Below, one piece after another: positions 1-10,230 of a DNA stretch of 64,000 nucleotides. The translations under genes were made by a program, and so were the position numbers. Each line of letters starts with the position of its first letter. The stretch's first letter is position 1. Under the pieces are notes generated by a model. It was given only the letters and a program-made list of their open reading frames with translations. It ran no database searches and was not told the DNA's origin. The DNA comes from Chrysoporthe austroafricana. Taxonomy: Eukaryota > Ascomycota > Sordariomycetes > Diaporthales > Cryphonectriaceae. Location: the NCBI GenBank assembly GCA_001051155.2, contig JYIP02000007.1:2916342-2980341 (forward strand), read 5' to 3'.

Positions 1-120
1 GATGGAATTTGCAGTCTTCTGGCACTATTGGGCTTACGTTTGTAAAACTCTTTTTCCAGAACCATTGAATCTATTTAGAGTGCTTAATCTTCGCGGGCGC
101 TGCCTTTTTTTAGGAGGAAG
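1..120 (+). repeat. copy of a ~110-bp dispersed repeat
   Basis: The first 120 bases match the reverse complement of about 44755-44870, and the part from about 88 matches 45003-45045 in direct orientation (both carry TCTTCGCGGGCGCTGCC followed by a T-run). The same ~110-bp sequence therefore occurs at least three times in the window. No coding potential was seen. Confidence 0.7.
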
Positions 121-583
121 GAAGGGCCTGGGGTCTAGCAGCCAGCCAGCAATAGCGGGAAAACAAAGCACAGAATAAATATTCCTACTCGGTTGCGTTC
201 CAACGGTCGGGATCCGTTTCGAAGCTCCCGAGTCTAACGGTCCCGTGACGGCTATATCGCTTTTAGCGCTCGCTAAACGAGCTCAAGAACCGAATAGCGC
301 CTAGCCTGCCAAATAACGCGGGCCGAAACCACGCGCCGCCTACGGCGTCCTGCGGTTTTCGCCGGCCCGCGTTCGCAAGCGCCATTCTGGTTCTCTCGCT
401 ATATACGCCTCTAGTCTGGCCGGCGTGGAGGCTCCTCCCGACCGACCCGACCTCCCGACCGACCGCACCTTCCTATCGGTCAGACCGGCCATCTCCGAGG
501 AAAAATTCGCCGAATTGGTCTAGCATTTATCCGCAGATAGTGCCTAGACGGAGGATTCTTCTGCGCCGAGCATACAGATAGAG

Positions 584-668
584 GGCCTGTCGGTCTGGAA
601 GGCTTGTCAGTCTGGAAGGCTTGTCGGTCTAGAGGGCTTGTCGGTCTAGAGGGCTTCTCGGTCTGGAA
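584..668 (+). repeat. 17-bp tandem repeat, five units
   Basis: Five consecutive 17-bp units of the form GGCTTGTCGGTCTGGAA, with one to three substitutions per unit. Confidence 0.85.
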
Positions 669-1212
669 GAACCTGCCAAAGAAAACGTTAGCCAGAATCC
701 TTAGCAGAAATATACAAACCTAATTTACAGCTACCAGTACAAGCCGGCTAGAGAAAACAGAATTTATTATTAATATTTATTATCGAAATAAGCAGGTTAA
801 GCTTAGGCTGAGAAAGGGTTAGGATATTGCGAATCGTCTTTACTGCTAAGGAAAGCAGTACTGCTATTATCAAATTCCTCTTGCAAAAGAGGGATATAGG
901 TTTTGCATTATCGTATCTGAAGCCGAAGCTCTTTGACAGTAAGGGTTTGAGAGTAAGTTTCGCTATAGCGCATGTGGAAGGACATGGACCGAGAGCACCA
1001 GCGCCAGCATGGGCAGATGCGTGATCATGTGCTCGTCATGAACCTGAGCGTGTATGCGGGCTTGTCTAGGCTGTTGAGCATGGCGATGGTGGCGAACACG
1101 CACATCTCCGTAAGCGAGTACCTGACCTGGAACATGCTCAGGATCAGCTTAGGGATCGGGCAGTCGCGGAAAAACGGGAGTGCGAAGCTGGAAGCATTCC
1201 TACATAAATTCA

Positions 1213-1505
1213 ACTGTTATATGGCTGCCGTAGCGATCCAGAATTAATACCCTAGGCTCGGAAAGGTCGTCTGGTTGGCTAGCCGGAATGATATCTCTGC
1301 ACAACCTCAATACGCATCATTCTTCTCAGCAATTAGTCAAGCAAGTTTCGATAATCCCTGTCGTCCCCCGACGGCGCCGGCAGCAGACGTGGTTTTGCAG
1401 CAAGAATCGTGGTGGTGTGTTTTCAGGTGCAGTATGGCGGGTAAGGAATTCACGATTTCCAGCACCCAGAAGCTGGCGGCGAATGGACCTTGAGTACCCC
1501 AACGC
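1213..1505 (+). repeat. repeat block shared with 6498-6790
   Basis: Two adjoining blocks, about 1213-1275 and 1276-1505, recur at 6498-6564 and 6565-6790. Each block is individually inverted in the second copy, but their left-to-right order is kept. A simple inversion would swap the order, so at least one copy has been rearranged. Block 1 contains CTAGGCTCGGAAAGGTCGTC; block 2 contains CCCTGTCGTCCCCCGACGG. Confidence 0.75.
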
Positions 1506-2053
1506 TGTCACTGATATACTGCTCAGGTACTGCTCAGATGCCGCTCAAGCCAGGATGCGGGCATGGCGACCTGGAGGCAACCAGACTGCTGGATGGCGAG
1601 GAAAGGTGCAAGTCTCGAATTCGCCGAACTGAAGCTGACTTGATGCGATTCGTAATTCGATTTCTCTGTCCTCTTCATGGCAATCACTATTTCTAAAATG
1701 CTACGTGAAGGCATGGATTGTCTTAGTGGCTGCTCTGGACTGTCTTGATTCTATGGATATATCATACATATCCTTGCCCAATGCTACGTGAAGGCATGGA
1801 TTGTCTTGGTGACTACTCTTGGTGACTACTCCAGATTGTCTTGGTGACAAAGGCGCTCGGTGCTTAGGGAGCCGAGCACATTAGCCTTGTCTTCGACAAC
1901 ACGCTAGTAGGGGGCGTAGTCGTTGTGAATCACGTGAATCGTGGTTTCAATTAAATATATATAAACGAGGAACTTGAACCTCGAATAGGCTGTCTCTCCT
2001 CTTTCTCTAAAGCTATCCTATCATATATATCTATTATCGCAGCAGACGGCATA

Positions 2054-3174
2054 ATGGAACGCAATGAAATAGGGCAGCCTGCGGTAAGTAAAAGATCATT
2101 TCAGGGTACTATGGCCACCCCACGCCCGGGGGTGCCGCCGCTGTGGTGTGAACGAAGACGCTAATCGAAGTGAAGCAGGAACAATCTCGAGCCACAGCAC
2201 TTCACGAGCCGCAATATGGCTCGTGCTATGACCCCGTGCAGCGCGTGCTTCGCGCTCTATCGCCCGGGGGGGAGTTTTATATAAAAGCCAAAGCTGCAGA
2301 GCAGGGCGATATGAGCTTCAATATATGCTTCGAGTTCCCAGCCAGCCGACTTCAGGAGCTTAGTGAAGCCTTCGACAGCTACCACCAGGACACCAACCGC
2401 CCGTTCCGCAAGATCGAATACCACTACGAGCGGTCCACCAAGCTGCTCCATTTGCACATCAAGATGCCTGAAGTCGAGCACGATTATATTACTTCCAAAG
2501 TCTATGCCAGCATCATCATCGGCTTGCATGAAGCAATATCCCTTCCCCAACATGGACCTGAGAATGAAGAAAACCCTGAGCAGTCAGCTCGCATCATCCA
2601 GATCCTGAAGGATGTCGAGCCCGTTGGGGGTCCTAATACCCGCCCCAGTAATTCCACCAACTGGCTTAAAATCCCCGATGCCAGCTTTTGGTACGATGTG
2701 ACAATGCCACCAACATTAATCATCGAAACTACCATCACTCAGCGGCGGGCCGACGTAGAGGAGAAAGCTGATCGATATCTGCTCGATACCGAGCGCATTC
2801 AGACTGTAATCCTCGTCGACGCGCCCGGCCGAAAGCTGACGTGGGGCGAGATCAAGGTGGTAGGCAGGGATGCCGACGATCCGTCCAAGACCGTCGAGCT
2901 GCTGCCCTGGACCAGGTTCTTCGGCCCCGGCGCAGTAGCGATCGGAGGGCTCCCGCTCTACCTCTCGGATTTCGTCCCGCACGGGACACCCCTGCCTCCC
3001 GCCTATGTACGGCCCCGCCTGGTGGCGCAGCATAACAGGTATGTAATGCCCCCCCTCCCCCTTTTCTGCTACGACTACATACTAACCTTACAACCAATAA
3101 GCAGCAGCCGCCCAATTTTCACTATTCCCTTCAGCGACCTCGCTGGTATTTTCACACGCGCTCTCAGAGTCTAA
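2054..3174 (+). CDS. Uma2-like PD-(D/E)XK-fold protein, three exons
   Basis: Predicted protein of about 319 residues in three exons: 2054-2083, 2179-3038 and about 3105-3174. Intron 1 starts GTAAGT and ends GCAG after a CTAAT branch point. It is needed because the main frame has a stop at 2149 and no ATG of its own. Intron 2 starts GTATGT, has a perfect TACTAAC branch point, and is a multiple of three without a stop, so reading through also gives an open frame. Around residues 175-215 the order PD, then IIET, then a downstream K within EEKADRYL, then VILVD, resembles the core of Uma2/PD-(D/E)XK nuclease-fold proteins. Catalysis is not shown; fungal members are mostly uncharacterised. A decayed paralogue follows immediately. 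Function unknown; cytoplasmic or nuclear, no signal peptide seen. Confidence 0.65.
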
Positions 3175-3239
3175 GCCGACTCCGGGCTCGCTGTACCGTA
3201 ACTAGACGAGGCTGCACTACACTACACAGTCCCGCGCCC

Positions 3240-3640
3240 GATATGAAACGAGGAGCGCTTAATGCCGATCAGATTACTGATGAGCAGGCTGGGAATAAGA
3301 ACCCGAGCAGCTCGCCCGTATTATTCAATGTCTTGAGAAGAATATCAAGGCTATCGGTTATATTGCTGCCCGAGTTCTACTATCTCGTTCCGACGGCTTG
3401 AATTGGAGCCGGATACACATATACACCACACCGCCCAATGCGAGCGCAAGGAGTGTTCCGAGCCCGCAAGACGCGCCCTAGGAGCGGCGTTGACGTAATC
3501 CTCGTCGACACGCCCAGCCGAAAGCTAACGTGGGGAGAGATCGAGGTAGTAGGCAAGGAGGAGGCGGTTGGCGAGACTAAGGCCGCCAGCCTGATGACGT
3601 AGACCGGATTCTTCGGCCCTATCGCTATGGCTACCCGGCT
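3240..3640 (+). pseudogene. decayed paralogue of the Uma2-like gene
   Basis: Reading from about 3299 gives EQLARIIQCLEKN, matching EQSARIIQILKDV of the upstream gene. At 3495-3560 the phrase VILVDTPSRKLTWGEIEVVG matches VILVDAPGRKLTWGEIKVVG upstream. The stretch between them is shortened and has lost most of the conserved core, with changes of frame and a stop before the final FFGP. This looks like a tandem duplicate that has degenerated. Confidence 0.7.
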
Positions 3641-3644
3641 GGCA

Positions 3645-3726
3645 CGTCACGAATCACGTCACGAAGCACAGCACGAAGCACAGCACGAAGCACAGCACGA
3701 AGCACAGCACGAAGCACAACACGAAG
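3645..3726 (+). repeat. 12-bp tandem repeat (CACGAAGCACAG)
   Basis: About six units of CACGAAGCACAG, the outer ones imperfect. In the frame continuing from the decayed paralogue they read as HEAQ repeats. Confidence 0.85.
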
Positions 3727-4158
3727 TTGGACGGATCAGTGGGAGAAGGGGGGAGAAAGGGGGGTCAGATCATCTTGCACTAGATTTTTCTAATGACGAT
3801 CATGTTACAAGGGCTCTGAATGGGGCTTGGAAGGGTCTTCATTTAACGATAACTGTTAAGGTGGTCTAAGGAGTGCTTGAGGAACCAGGTTCTTCCTTAG
3901 TCCGGCGGGCTTGCTCCCACCGTACTTATAATAGACCTTTGTTCCCGACGTCTGCCTCAGGAATCCATTGCACAGCCTCCTTCTTTATGCAGTTGGGTTC
4001 CTTTCTTCCTGCCGTTGGGCGGGTCTGTGATGCCCAACGGCGCGTAGCTCGCAGTGCCCGAAATATTCCATCGTTCAGGGCACCCTCTGGTATCCGTGTA
4101 ACAGATCAGCAGTGCCTGGTGATACAAATAAAATTGCATCTTCTAATTAGCTTCGAGT
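3727..4158. other. no gene recognised
   Basis: I see nothing that supports a gene, RNA or mobile-element structure here. Confidence 0.4.
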
Positions 4159-4717
4159 CTAAAGACACTTCGTGGAATAATTTGATTGCCTTTGAGTGTG
4201 GTCTTGTTCGTTCCTAAGCTCTCTTCTACCTTTCTTATGCTCTTGATATGTAACTACGAGATATGTCGATTTGACAGGGTACTGATGGTATTGAAGCTTG
4301 CCTTTGTCCGAGGGAACGGTATAATGTGCATAGAGATAGAGTTGGCTGCCATCCGTAGTGAATGTTGTGATTGCTGCGTAACTAACAGGATCTAGATTCC
4401 CATGGTAATCAAGAGCCTGGTTCCGAGAATAGATAAGAGCTGCTCCATCAAAACCGCTTTGAAGCTTGCATCTTGCCTGCCTGCTCAGCTGTCTTGGGTG
4501 CGCTTGCAGGCTGCTGTGTGCCCGCCCGAGGTCTTTTTGCAGGCAAGGCTTCTTCAACCTCAGGAGCCGCGTCGCGCCGCCGTTTCTCGTCAGATGGCGT
4601 TAAAGGAGGATTCCCGTTCGCGACAGGTTGGGTTTTGGAGTTCGGTGAAGCTGTACCGAAGGCATTATTAGCACGCGATAGCATTGCTGGCGCACATACA
4701 TGATTGCCTGGCGACAA
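4159..4717 (-). pseudogene. C-terminal relic of a fungal hypothetical protein
   Basis: On the minus strand a frame ending at 4159 reads DGAALIYSRNQALDY, then ITTFTTDGSQLYLYAHY, then YHQYPVKSTYLV and RRELRNEQDHTQRQS. I associate this phrase order with the C-terminal part of a common uncharacterised family in filamentous ascomycetes, but the match is from memory. Upstream, 4717-4448 in another frame is a lysine/proline-rich tail-like sequence (EKRRRDAAPEVEE). No start codon, N-terminal domain or splice sites join the parts, so I call it a remnant. Confidence 0.4.
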
Positions 4718-4953
4718 TAGCGTCAGACAGCCTTCTTCCCGAGGTCTTGGTCCGTCTCCGCTGGGTCCGCGCCCTCGAAACGACGCGTTTCGTGATGCAG
4801 AAACTATTTAAGTTGTGAGAAGGTACTATGGTCTTATAGGTATTCTATTCGCTCCTAAATCCTATATCTATTCTGTGTGGGAGCAAGTCATACCCCGCCG
4901 TTTTGGTGCATTGCCATCTGTGCAGTACTGTGGCAGGCTTGCTAGCAGCACGA

Positions 4954-4979
4954 AAATTCTGTGTCCAGACACAGAATTT
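4954..4979. repeat. 26-bp near-perfect palindrome
   Basis: Arms AAATTCTGTGTC and its complement meet with a single mismatch at the centre. It is the older partner of the perfect palindrome at 5167-5194. Confidence 0.85.
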
Positions 4980-5166
4980 GGGAGGGAGCCTTGCACTGCG
5001 CACAGCCCTTGCGCCAGGCGCCACCAACCAACAATACTATTGAGGTCTGTCTTATGGGTATCAGGTTCGCTCCTAAGTCCTGTATCCATTCTGTGCGGGA
5101 GCAAGGCATACCCGTCATTTGGTTGCGCTGCAATCAGCAGCAGCCGCATCTACGCAGTACTGTAGC

Positions 5167-5194
5167 AAAATTCTGTGTCTAGACACAGAATTTT
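5167..5194. repeat. 28-bp perfect palindrome
   Basis: AAAATTCTGTGTCT followed directly by its exact reverse complement, with no spacer. Confidence 0.9.
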
Positions 5195-5689
5195 GGACTG
5201 ACAAGCGAGACGAGTGGGGCTGGATGCTTCATGAGGGGGTGATCGGCCAATGACACATCACGAAATTCAGACCAACCCATTTAGGCTAGTGTCCCGAGGT
5301 AAGCTGCCGCTGGTTCCCCCCTGTTGGATCCCGACTCTGTCCAGCCCCCACCCCCAGCTGTCTGTCTTGCAACAATCGCAGGTCTCCTCCGGTCTGGTTC
5401 ACTACCTGACTCGCCGGCGTGAGCCGTCGCATGCATATATAGTACATACCTTGCCGCAAAGTTCTCTTGTCGCAAAAGTGTCCTTCGGTTCGCGGGCGAA
5501 GCTACCCGAGACCATGGGCCGGACAGGGGGTTGCCACGCGCGGGCCTACCCGCCCACGAGATCCTAACCAGAAAATCGGCTTACCGTACTGTCACCCTCT
5601 GTCGTGGGGAACAGGGATTCTGGTTCTGACTCTGGCCTTATTTAACATCCGTGCCATTTTTTGAACACTGATCAGGGTCTCAGATATAT

Positions 5690-5885
5690 ATATGGGTCGT
5701 GCCCTTTCCTCGTCCTCTCTAGAGGACGAGAGAGAGGCATAGCCAGACCCCCCCTCCCAAAAATCCTGATTCGCAGCCTATCCATTTTCTGCTTTGCCAT
5801 CCCTCGAGAGGGCCCAGTTCTGTCCGTTCTGCTCTGATCAGAGTATAGGGATAGTTCTAGGCTCCTTTCGATATATCTAAGTCGC
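5690..5885 (+). repeat. left terminal inverted repeat
   Basis: Pairs with 7098-7312 in inverted orientation with scattered substitutions and small indels. Confidence 0.75.
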
Positions 5886-6011
5886 AAGGGGTATTTCCGG
5901 ACCGGCCCCTGTTGCGGACCACCCTTGCCAGCCATGCCGCCAATTCCACCACCCCTATATATTTTACTTTTTTCTTTCAACTTTTATCCTAACACCATAC
6001 ATATACGTTCA

Positions 6012-6500
6012 ATGAAACCATATACCGAACGCGAAGTTGCTGAGGCCGTCGAAGCTGTCAGAAGTGGTCAATCTATTAGACAAGCTTCGTCGGCCTACAG
6101 TATTCGGAAGACTACTCTTCTACGTCGTCTCTCTGGAAGAGAGCTTCTACCTACCTGTTCGGAACTTAAGACATTTGCTCAGACGAATCTTAACGTCGGG
6201 CAAGATTCTCAACCTCTCGGAAAGAAATGGGTATAAGCTCTTGTAAAAAGAAATCCTGGTGTCAAAGAGCTTGACGGATTGCTTTGAATCGAACAGATGG
6301 GGCAACGACGGAAGTAATTCGATCTTAGTTGCAGCTATTAAATATTTCCCAGATTCAGTCAATCGAACCGGCTAATCGATGGAGTATGGACGAAGCTGAA
6401 GGCTAAGGAGAAAACGGAGTCGTCCTTGGAAGCTCTTCGTCGCGTTCAATTCAGAAAAAAGACCCTGGTTCTCGAATCTGGACCTCTTTCCTCTTCATTC
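6012..6500 (+). pseudogene. truncated pogo/Fot1-type transposase (HTH_psq)
   Basis: The ATG at 6012 opens a 74-codon frame. Residues 3-45 match a psq helix-turn-helix: YTEREVAEAVEAVRSG, SIRQASSAYSI, then TTLLRRLSGR. This is the N-terminal DNA-binding domain of pogo/Fot1 transposases. After the stop at 6234, decayed pieces of the catalytic domain remain: NRWSMDEAEG near 6370 and GVVLGSS near 6420. The sequence then runs into the unrelated repeat at 6498. It cannot encode an active transposase. Confidence 0.7.
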
Positions 6501-6790
6501 CGGCTAGCCAACCAGACGACCTTTCCGAGCCTAGGCTATTAATTCTGGATCGCTACGGCAGCGTTAGGGTACTCAAGGTCCATTCCCGCCGCCAGCTTCT
6601 GGGCGCTGCTAATCGTGGGTTCCTTACCCGCCATACTTCACCCGAAAACCCACCACCACCACGATTCTTGCTGTAAAACCACGTCTGTTGCCGTCGCCGT
6701 CGGGGGACGACAGGGATTATCGAAACTTGGCTAGTTGCTGAGAAGAATGACGCGGTTTGATAGGTGTTGAGGTTGTGCAGAGACATCAGG
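6498..6790 (-). repeat. repeat block shared with 1213-1505
   Basis: Inverted copies of the two blocks at 1213-1505, kept in the same left-to-right order. The block sits inside the pogo-like relic and truncates its transposase remnant. Confidence 0.75.
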
Positions 6791-7097
6791 CTGCGCAAGG
6801 CTGCGCCAGGCTGCGCTGCAACCGTTCCCGATTGGGACGGCGACACCATGCTCAATCAAGTTCACCTCGAAATCCAGCCCCGCACATTTGCGAATAAATA
6901 CTGCATACACCCCAGTTCTCAGGACAGGTATATGGCCTGGACGATGGAAAGTAAATTTCTATTATCGTGGTGTGGGCGGGTCTGCTGTCCCCAAAAACAC
7001 CACACATGCTCCCTACATAGCCCGCAAGGCTAAACGGGGAGGCGAGCGAGGATGGAGCTCTCCTCATAGAGGTTATAAATGAGGCAGTGGGATAAGA

Positions 7098-7312
7098 TAG
7101 ATAAAAGAAAAGGAGCCCAGAACTATCCCTATACTCTGATCAGAGCAGAACGGACAGAACTGGGCCCTCTCGAAGGATGGCAAGGCAGAAAAAAAAAATA
7201 GGCTGCGAATCAGGATTTTTGATTGGGGAGGGGGGGAGACATCTTGATTCATGTCTGGCCATGCCTCTCTCTCGTCCTCTAGAGGGTACGAGGCAAGGGC
7301 ACAACATATATA
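7098..7312 (-). repeat. right terminal inverted repeat
   Basis: Reverse complement of 5690-5885. It includes an A-run expansion at 7190-7198. Confidence 0.75.
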
Positions 7313-7483
7313 TATATTCGACGATGCGAAGCATATGGCCACGCAAAATAGAGAAAAGAATGCCATATTTTTATTATCTCCTTTCTACGTGGGAAGGCCG
7401 AGGCTACAGGTCCATTTACTTATGAGCTCGGAATGGGGGGTGTGCATCCCCTGCTGCTAGTACCCTGCAGGAGGGCTATATCA

Positions 7484-7518
<35 letters not shown>

Positions 7519-8437
7519 AACGGAGAAGACGACTTGGAATCAGAATTAGAAAGAGGTCGCATTCGCTAACGACCGTGATCGCTGTCCTCACCAAGCCGCC
7601 GCCGCCGCCAGCGTAATCGCCAGCCTACGACAGACACGATCTCATCTCTAGTAACAGACAATGTATCGTCGGATGGGCACGACCATACTCACGACTGTTA
7701 CGACACTGGGCTGCAGGCTACATCTACGCTACCCTGGCCAGCATGAATTCGAAGGCCACATGCCAATATATGTACCACAGAACCTCTGCGAAAGGCGGAG
7801 GGACTTTTGGATGTATGAGAATCATAGAATCTTAACTGGCTGTGCCGCTACCTTTTCCCAACCTGTTAATGTTTCTACCTCTAGCATCCTAGGGCGTATC
7901 GCCACTTCATATAGTCGAGACAGGCCGCAGCGGAGCTTCTAAGATATCCGCTGCCTTTACTGCTGCCTTGCGTATTCTCAAGCATGGCGAGTATGAAGAG
8001 TTCTCTATCCGCTTTAATCACTGTGATACCCATCTGTGGCGAAAAAACGTGCAAAAGCGAGTCGCTGATGCGTGCATCAGCTCGGCCGTTATATTTCCCC
8101 ACACCATCTGGTAATTTACCAAATACAGCGCATTCGTCAATCGAGAGCAGTGCATTCGCACTCCCAGAAACTCACCGCCCTCGATGGCCCTGTAGTGTTG
8201 GATGCTAGGAATGTCGCTTTGGACCATGACAATAAAGACACTGCTGAGTCGCGGTACGGTTCCGAAGAGAGCAGGCAGTCTGGGTGGTGTCGCCTCAGAG
8301 GGGCAGATGGCACACAGGTTCGCAGCTCGCCGAACCTACCAGTCTGCTGCCGTCTCCCCTGGACGACCAAGAAAAGAACTCCCCTTCTGCCAGAATCCCG
8401 GGCCCAGAGGGGGCTGGCTAGCCGGGCCAGGGAGACA
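7313..8437. other. gene-free, with a GAC microsatellite
   Basis: A (GAC)n run of about 15 units lies near 7474-7520. No credible coding sequence was seen elsewhere in the stretch. Confidence 0.5.
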
Positions 8438-8449
8438 GGGCCGAGGGAG

Positions 8450-8535
8450 ACAAGGTTGGCTGGCGAGGAGAAGGTTGGCTGGCGAGGAGAAGGTTGGCTG
8501 GCGAGGAGAAGGTTGGCTGGCGAGGAGAAGGCTGC
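8450..8535 (+). repeat. 19-bp tandem repeat, about 4.5 units
   Basis: Units of AAGGTTGGCTGGCGAGGAG, nearly identical. The 19-bp period shifts the reading frame each unit. Confidence 0.9.
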
Positions 8536-8658
8536 TAGGACGAAATTTGGGGGGGGGACTAAAGATTCACGTCGCAAGCAAGGCTTATAAGGCCTTAGCT
8601 CCCTCACCTTTCCAAGAAGCCAGCTGCACATAGTGCAGTGGTCACGGCGAGTGACTAA

Positions 8659-8744
8659 GCCCCTGTAGATCAATAGAAGATCGTCAGCCTCCTGGTACTA
8701 ACTAGTTCAGCTGAAGGGTCCGAGTGCAAGTCTCGGCAGGGGTT
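8659..8744 (+). tRNA. tRNA-Arg(CCU)-like, with putative 14-nt intron
   Basis: It folds as a tRNA. Acceptor GCCCCTG (8659-8665) pairs with CAGGGGT (8737-8743, one G-U). The D stem is GATC/GATC. The anticodon stem TCAGC (8684-8688) pairs with GCTGA (8710-8714). The T stem is CCGAG/CTCGG. The anticodon CCU sits at 8691-8693. A 14-nt insertion at 8695-8708 lies after position 37, where nuclear tRNA introns sit. A run of eleven T begins about 8765, a good RNA polymerase III terminator. Oddities: the D loop AATAGAA lacks the usual GG, and the T loop reads TGCAAGT instead of TTCRANY. It could therefore be a decayed gene or the tRNA-derived head of a SINE; note the box-B-like GGTTCAAATC at 8741. Confidence 0.5.
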
Positions 8745-9059
8745 CAAATCGCGGACGTGGCGAGTTTTTTTTTTTTCTTTTCCCCCTCTCTTTTTCTGGA
8801 ATATGTCTAGAGGGAGCTGGAGAAATGTGTGTAGCCCTCCCTACCTGAGCCCAGGAAATATACACACAGCTATCTGTCTGTCCTTCGCTCTCATAGCTGG
8901 CATAGCTTTACACAGCTGCCACCAGCACACAAGGCCCAGCCAGGCCAGCGCACACAGAGCCGTCCCTCGCTGTCCCCGCTGTGCCCTGCGCGACCACACC
9001 AAGCACGCTTATGTCCGATTATAGCCGAACCACGTGATCACGCGCTCCTCCTCCAGACC

Positions 9060-9125
9060 AGTCCGTGCCTGCAGACCAGTCCGTGCCTGCAGACCAGTCC
9101 CTGCCTGCAGACCAGTCCGTGCTTG
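9060..9125 (+). repeat. 18-bp tandem repeat
   Basis: Four units of CAGTCCGTGCCTGCAGAC with single substitutions. Confidence 0.85.
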
Positions 9126-9712
9126 CGATGGCGTCACCCTCTCTTTCTCTCTTTGTCAGAGCTAGCCAGCTGTCTTCATGGCGTCCCCAGCATGCCTGCT
9201 CTCCCTCCTCCTCCTCCTCTGTGCATGCCAGCTACCTAGAGATCACCGACCCCCTAGGCTGGTGAGGCGTCCCCTCTGCCTTTTCACACCTTGTGGGCAT
9301 CGCTCCCCTCTTCCCCTGTGGGCCACCTGCGTGCAGGGCATCACCACCTCGCGAGCTGGTCTCCCCAGCATGCTTCCTTCTTTGTCGACATCAGCTACTT
9401 ACTTGGACAGCATCACACCTTGTGCATATTCCCTTCTCTTCTGCCAGCGCTAGCTGCCTGGGCGGCAGCACACCCCGCGGGCCCCGCGGGCGCTGCTGGC
9501 TGGCTGGCTGGCTGCTTAGCTGCTTGTATGCCGGCCGGCAAGCCCGAGCAGCCATCATCACCTTCCTGTGCTGGTCTTCCCAGCATAGCTCCTCCTCTGT
9601 CGCTACCAGCTCGCTGCCTGGACAGCACCGTGCCCCGTGAGTATCTCCTGCTCTGTCGAAGCCAGCTGCCTGGAGGGTATTGTCCCTCCTCGGCTGGTCT
9701 CGCCAGCATGCC

Positions 9713-9795
9713 CTCCTCCTGTTCCTTCTCCTCCTGTTCCTTCTCCTCCTGTTCCTTCTCCTCCTGTTCCTTCTCCTCCTGTTCCTTCTCCTCCT
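9713..9795 (+). repeat. 15-bp tandem repeat
   Basis: Five units of CTCCTGTTCCTTCTC, almost identical. Confidence 0.9.
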
Positions 9796-9839
9796 CTTCT
9801 GATAGTACAGAGCATTACACCTTGCGGGCGCTCTTACGG

Positions 9840-10230
9840 CTTGCACAGCTCCCAGAGCTCCCAGAGCTCCCAGACTTCCTCTTTGCACAGCTCCCAGACT
9901 TCCTCTTTGCACAGCTCCCACAGCTCATGCAGCTTGTACAGCTCCCATGGCTTCGAGAGCTTACAGCTTTGAGAGCTCGCACAGCTCCCAGCTCTTCTTC
10001 CTGCGAACTCGACCTGCCAGCTCGTCTTGTATTAGCAGCTCTTGTCTTGCCAGCTCTCAGCTCGACTTCCTGCCAGCTCGAGCTGCCAGCTCGACCTGCC
10101 AGCTTTTGTCTTGCCAGCTCCCAGCTCGACTTCCTGCTAGCTCATAGCTCGACCTCCTGCCAGCTCGACCTCCTGCCAGCTCGACCTGCCAGCTCGACCA
10201 GCCAGCTCCTCCCAGCAGCTCTTGTCTCGA
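9840..10230 (+). repeat. CAGCTCGA/CAGCTCCC degenerate array
   Basis: Dense alternation of 12-17-bp units such as CAGCTCGACCTGC and CAGCTCCCAGAG. The same array type occurs at 40650-42430. Confidence 0.85.

Larger units (their letters stand above)
121..2053. other. gene-free stretch with relic repeats
   Basis: No credible gene was found. The stretch holds a 17-bp tandem array (584-668), a block at 1213-1505 that recurs near 6498-6790, and a short duplicated phrase, TGCTACGTGAAGGCATGGATTGTCTT, split here for length as TGCTACGTGAAGG and CATGGATTGTCTT, near 1699 and 1783. The last ~100 bases before 2054 are probably the promoter and 5' leader of the next gene; I see no firm promoter motif. Confidence 0.5.
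4825..5195 (+). repeat. two direct copies of a ~160-bp unit, each ending in a palindrome
   Basis: 4825-4980 and 5050-5195 are diverged direct copies. Shared phrases are TCGCTCCTAA, ATTCTGTG.GGGAGCAAG and GCAGTACTGT. Each ends in a hairpin-forming palindrome. Confidence 0.75.
5686..7312 (+). mobile_element. degenerate pogo/Fot1-like DNA transposon with ~200-bp inverted repeats
   Basis: About 5690-5885 and 7098-7312 are reverse complements of each other along ~200 bp. Both contain CCTCTAGAGGACGAGAGAGAGG-like sequence (split here as CCTCTAGAGGAC and GAGAGAGG), a GGGCCC with a CGAGAGGG flank, and a CTGATCAGAG block. Between them lies a transposase remnant with a psq-type helix-turn-helix and a later NRWSMDE phrase typical of the DDE domain. 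The distal part of the interior is occupied by the block shared with 1213-1505. No target-site duplication was established. Confidence 0.65.

Noticed and set aside
2084..2104. A 21-nt GTAAGT...TTTCAG intron in the first gene
   Set aside because: Too short to be spliced; the acceptor at 2178 with a CTAAT branch point keeps the frame.
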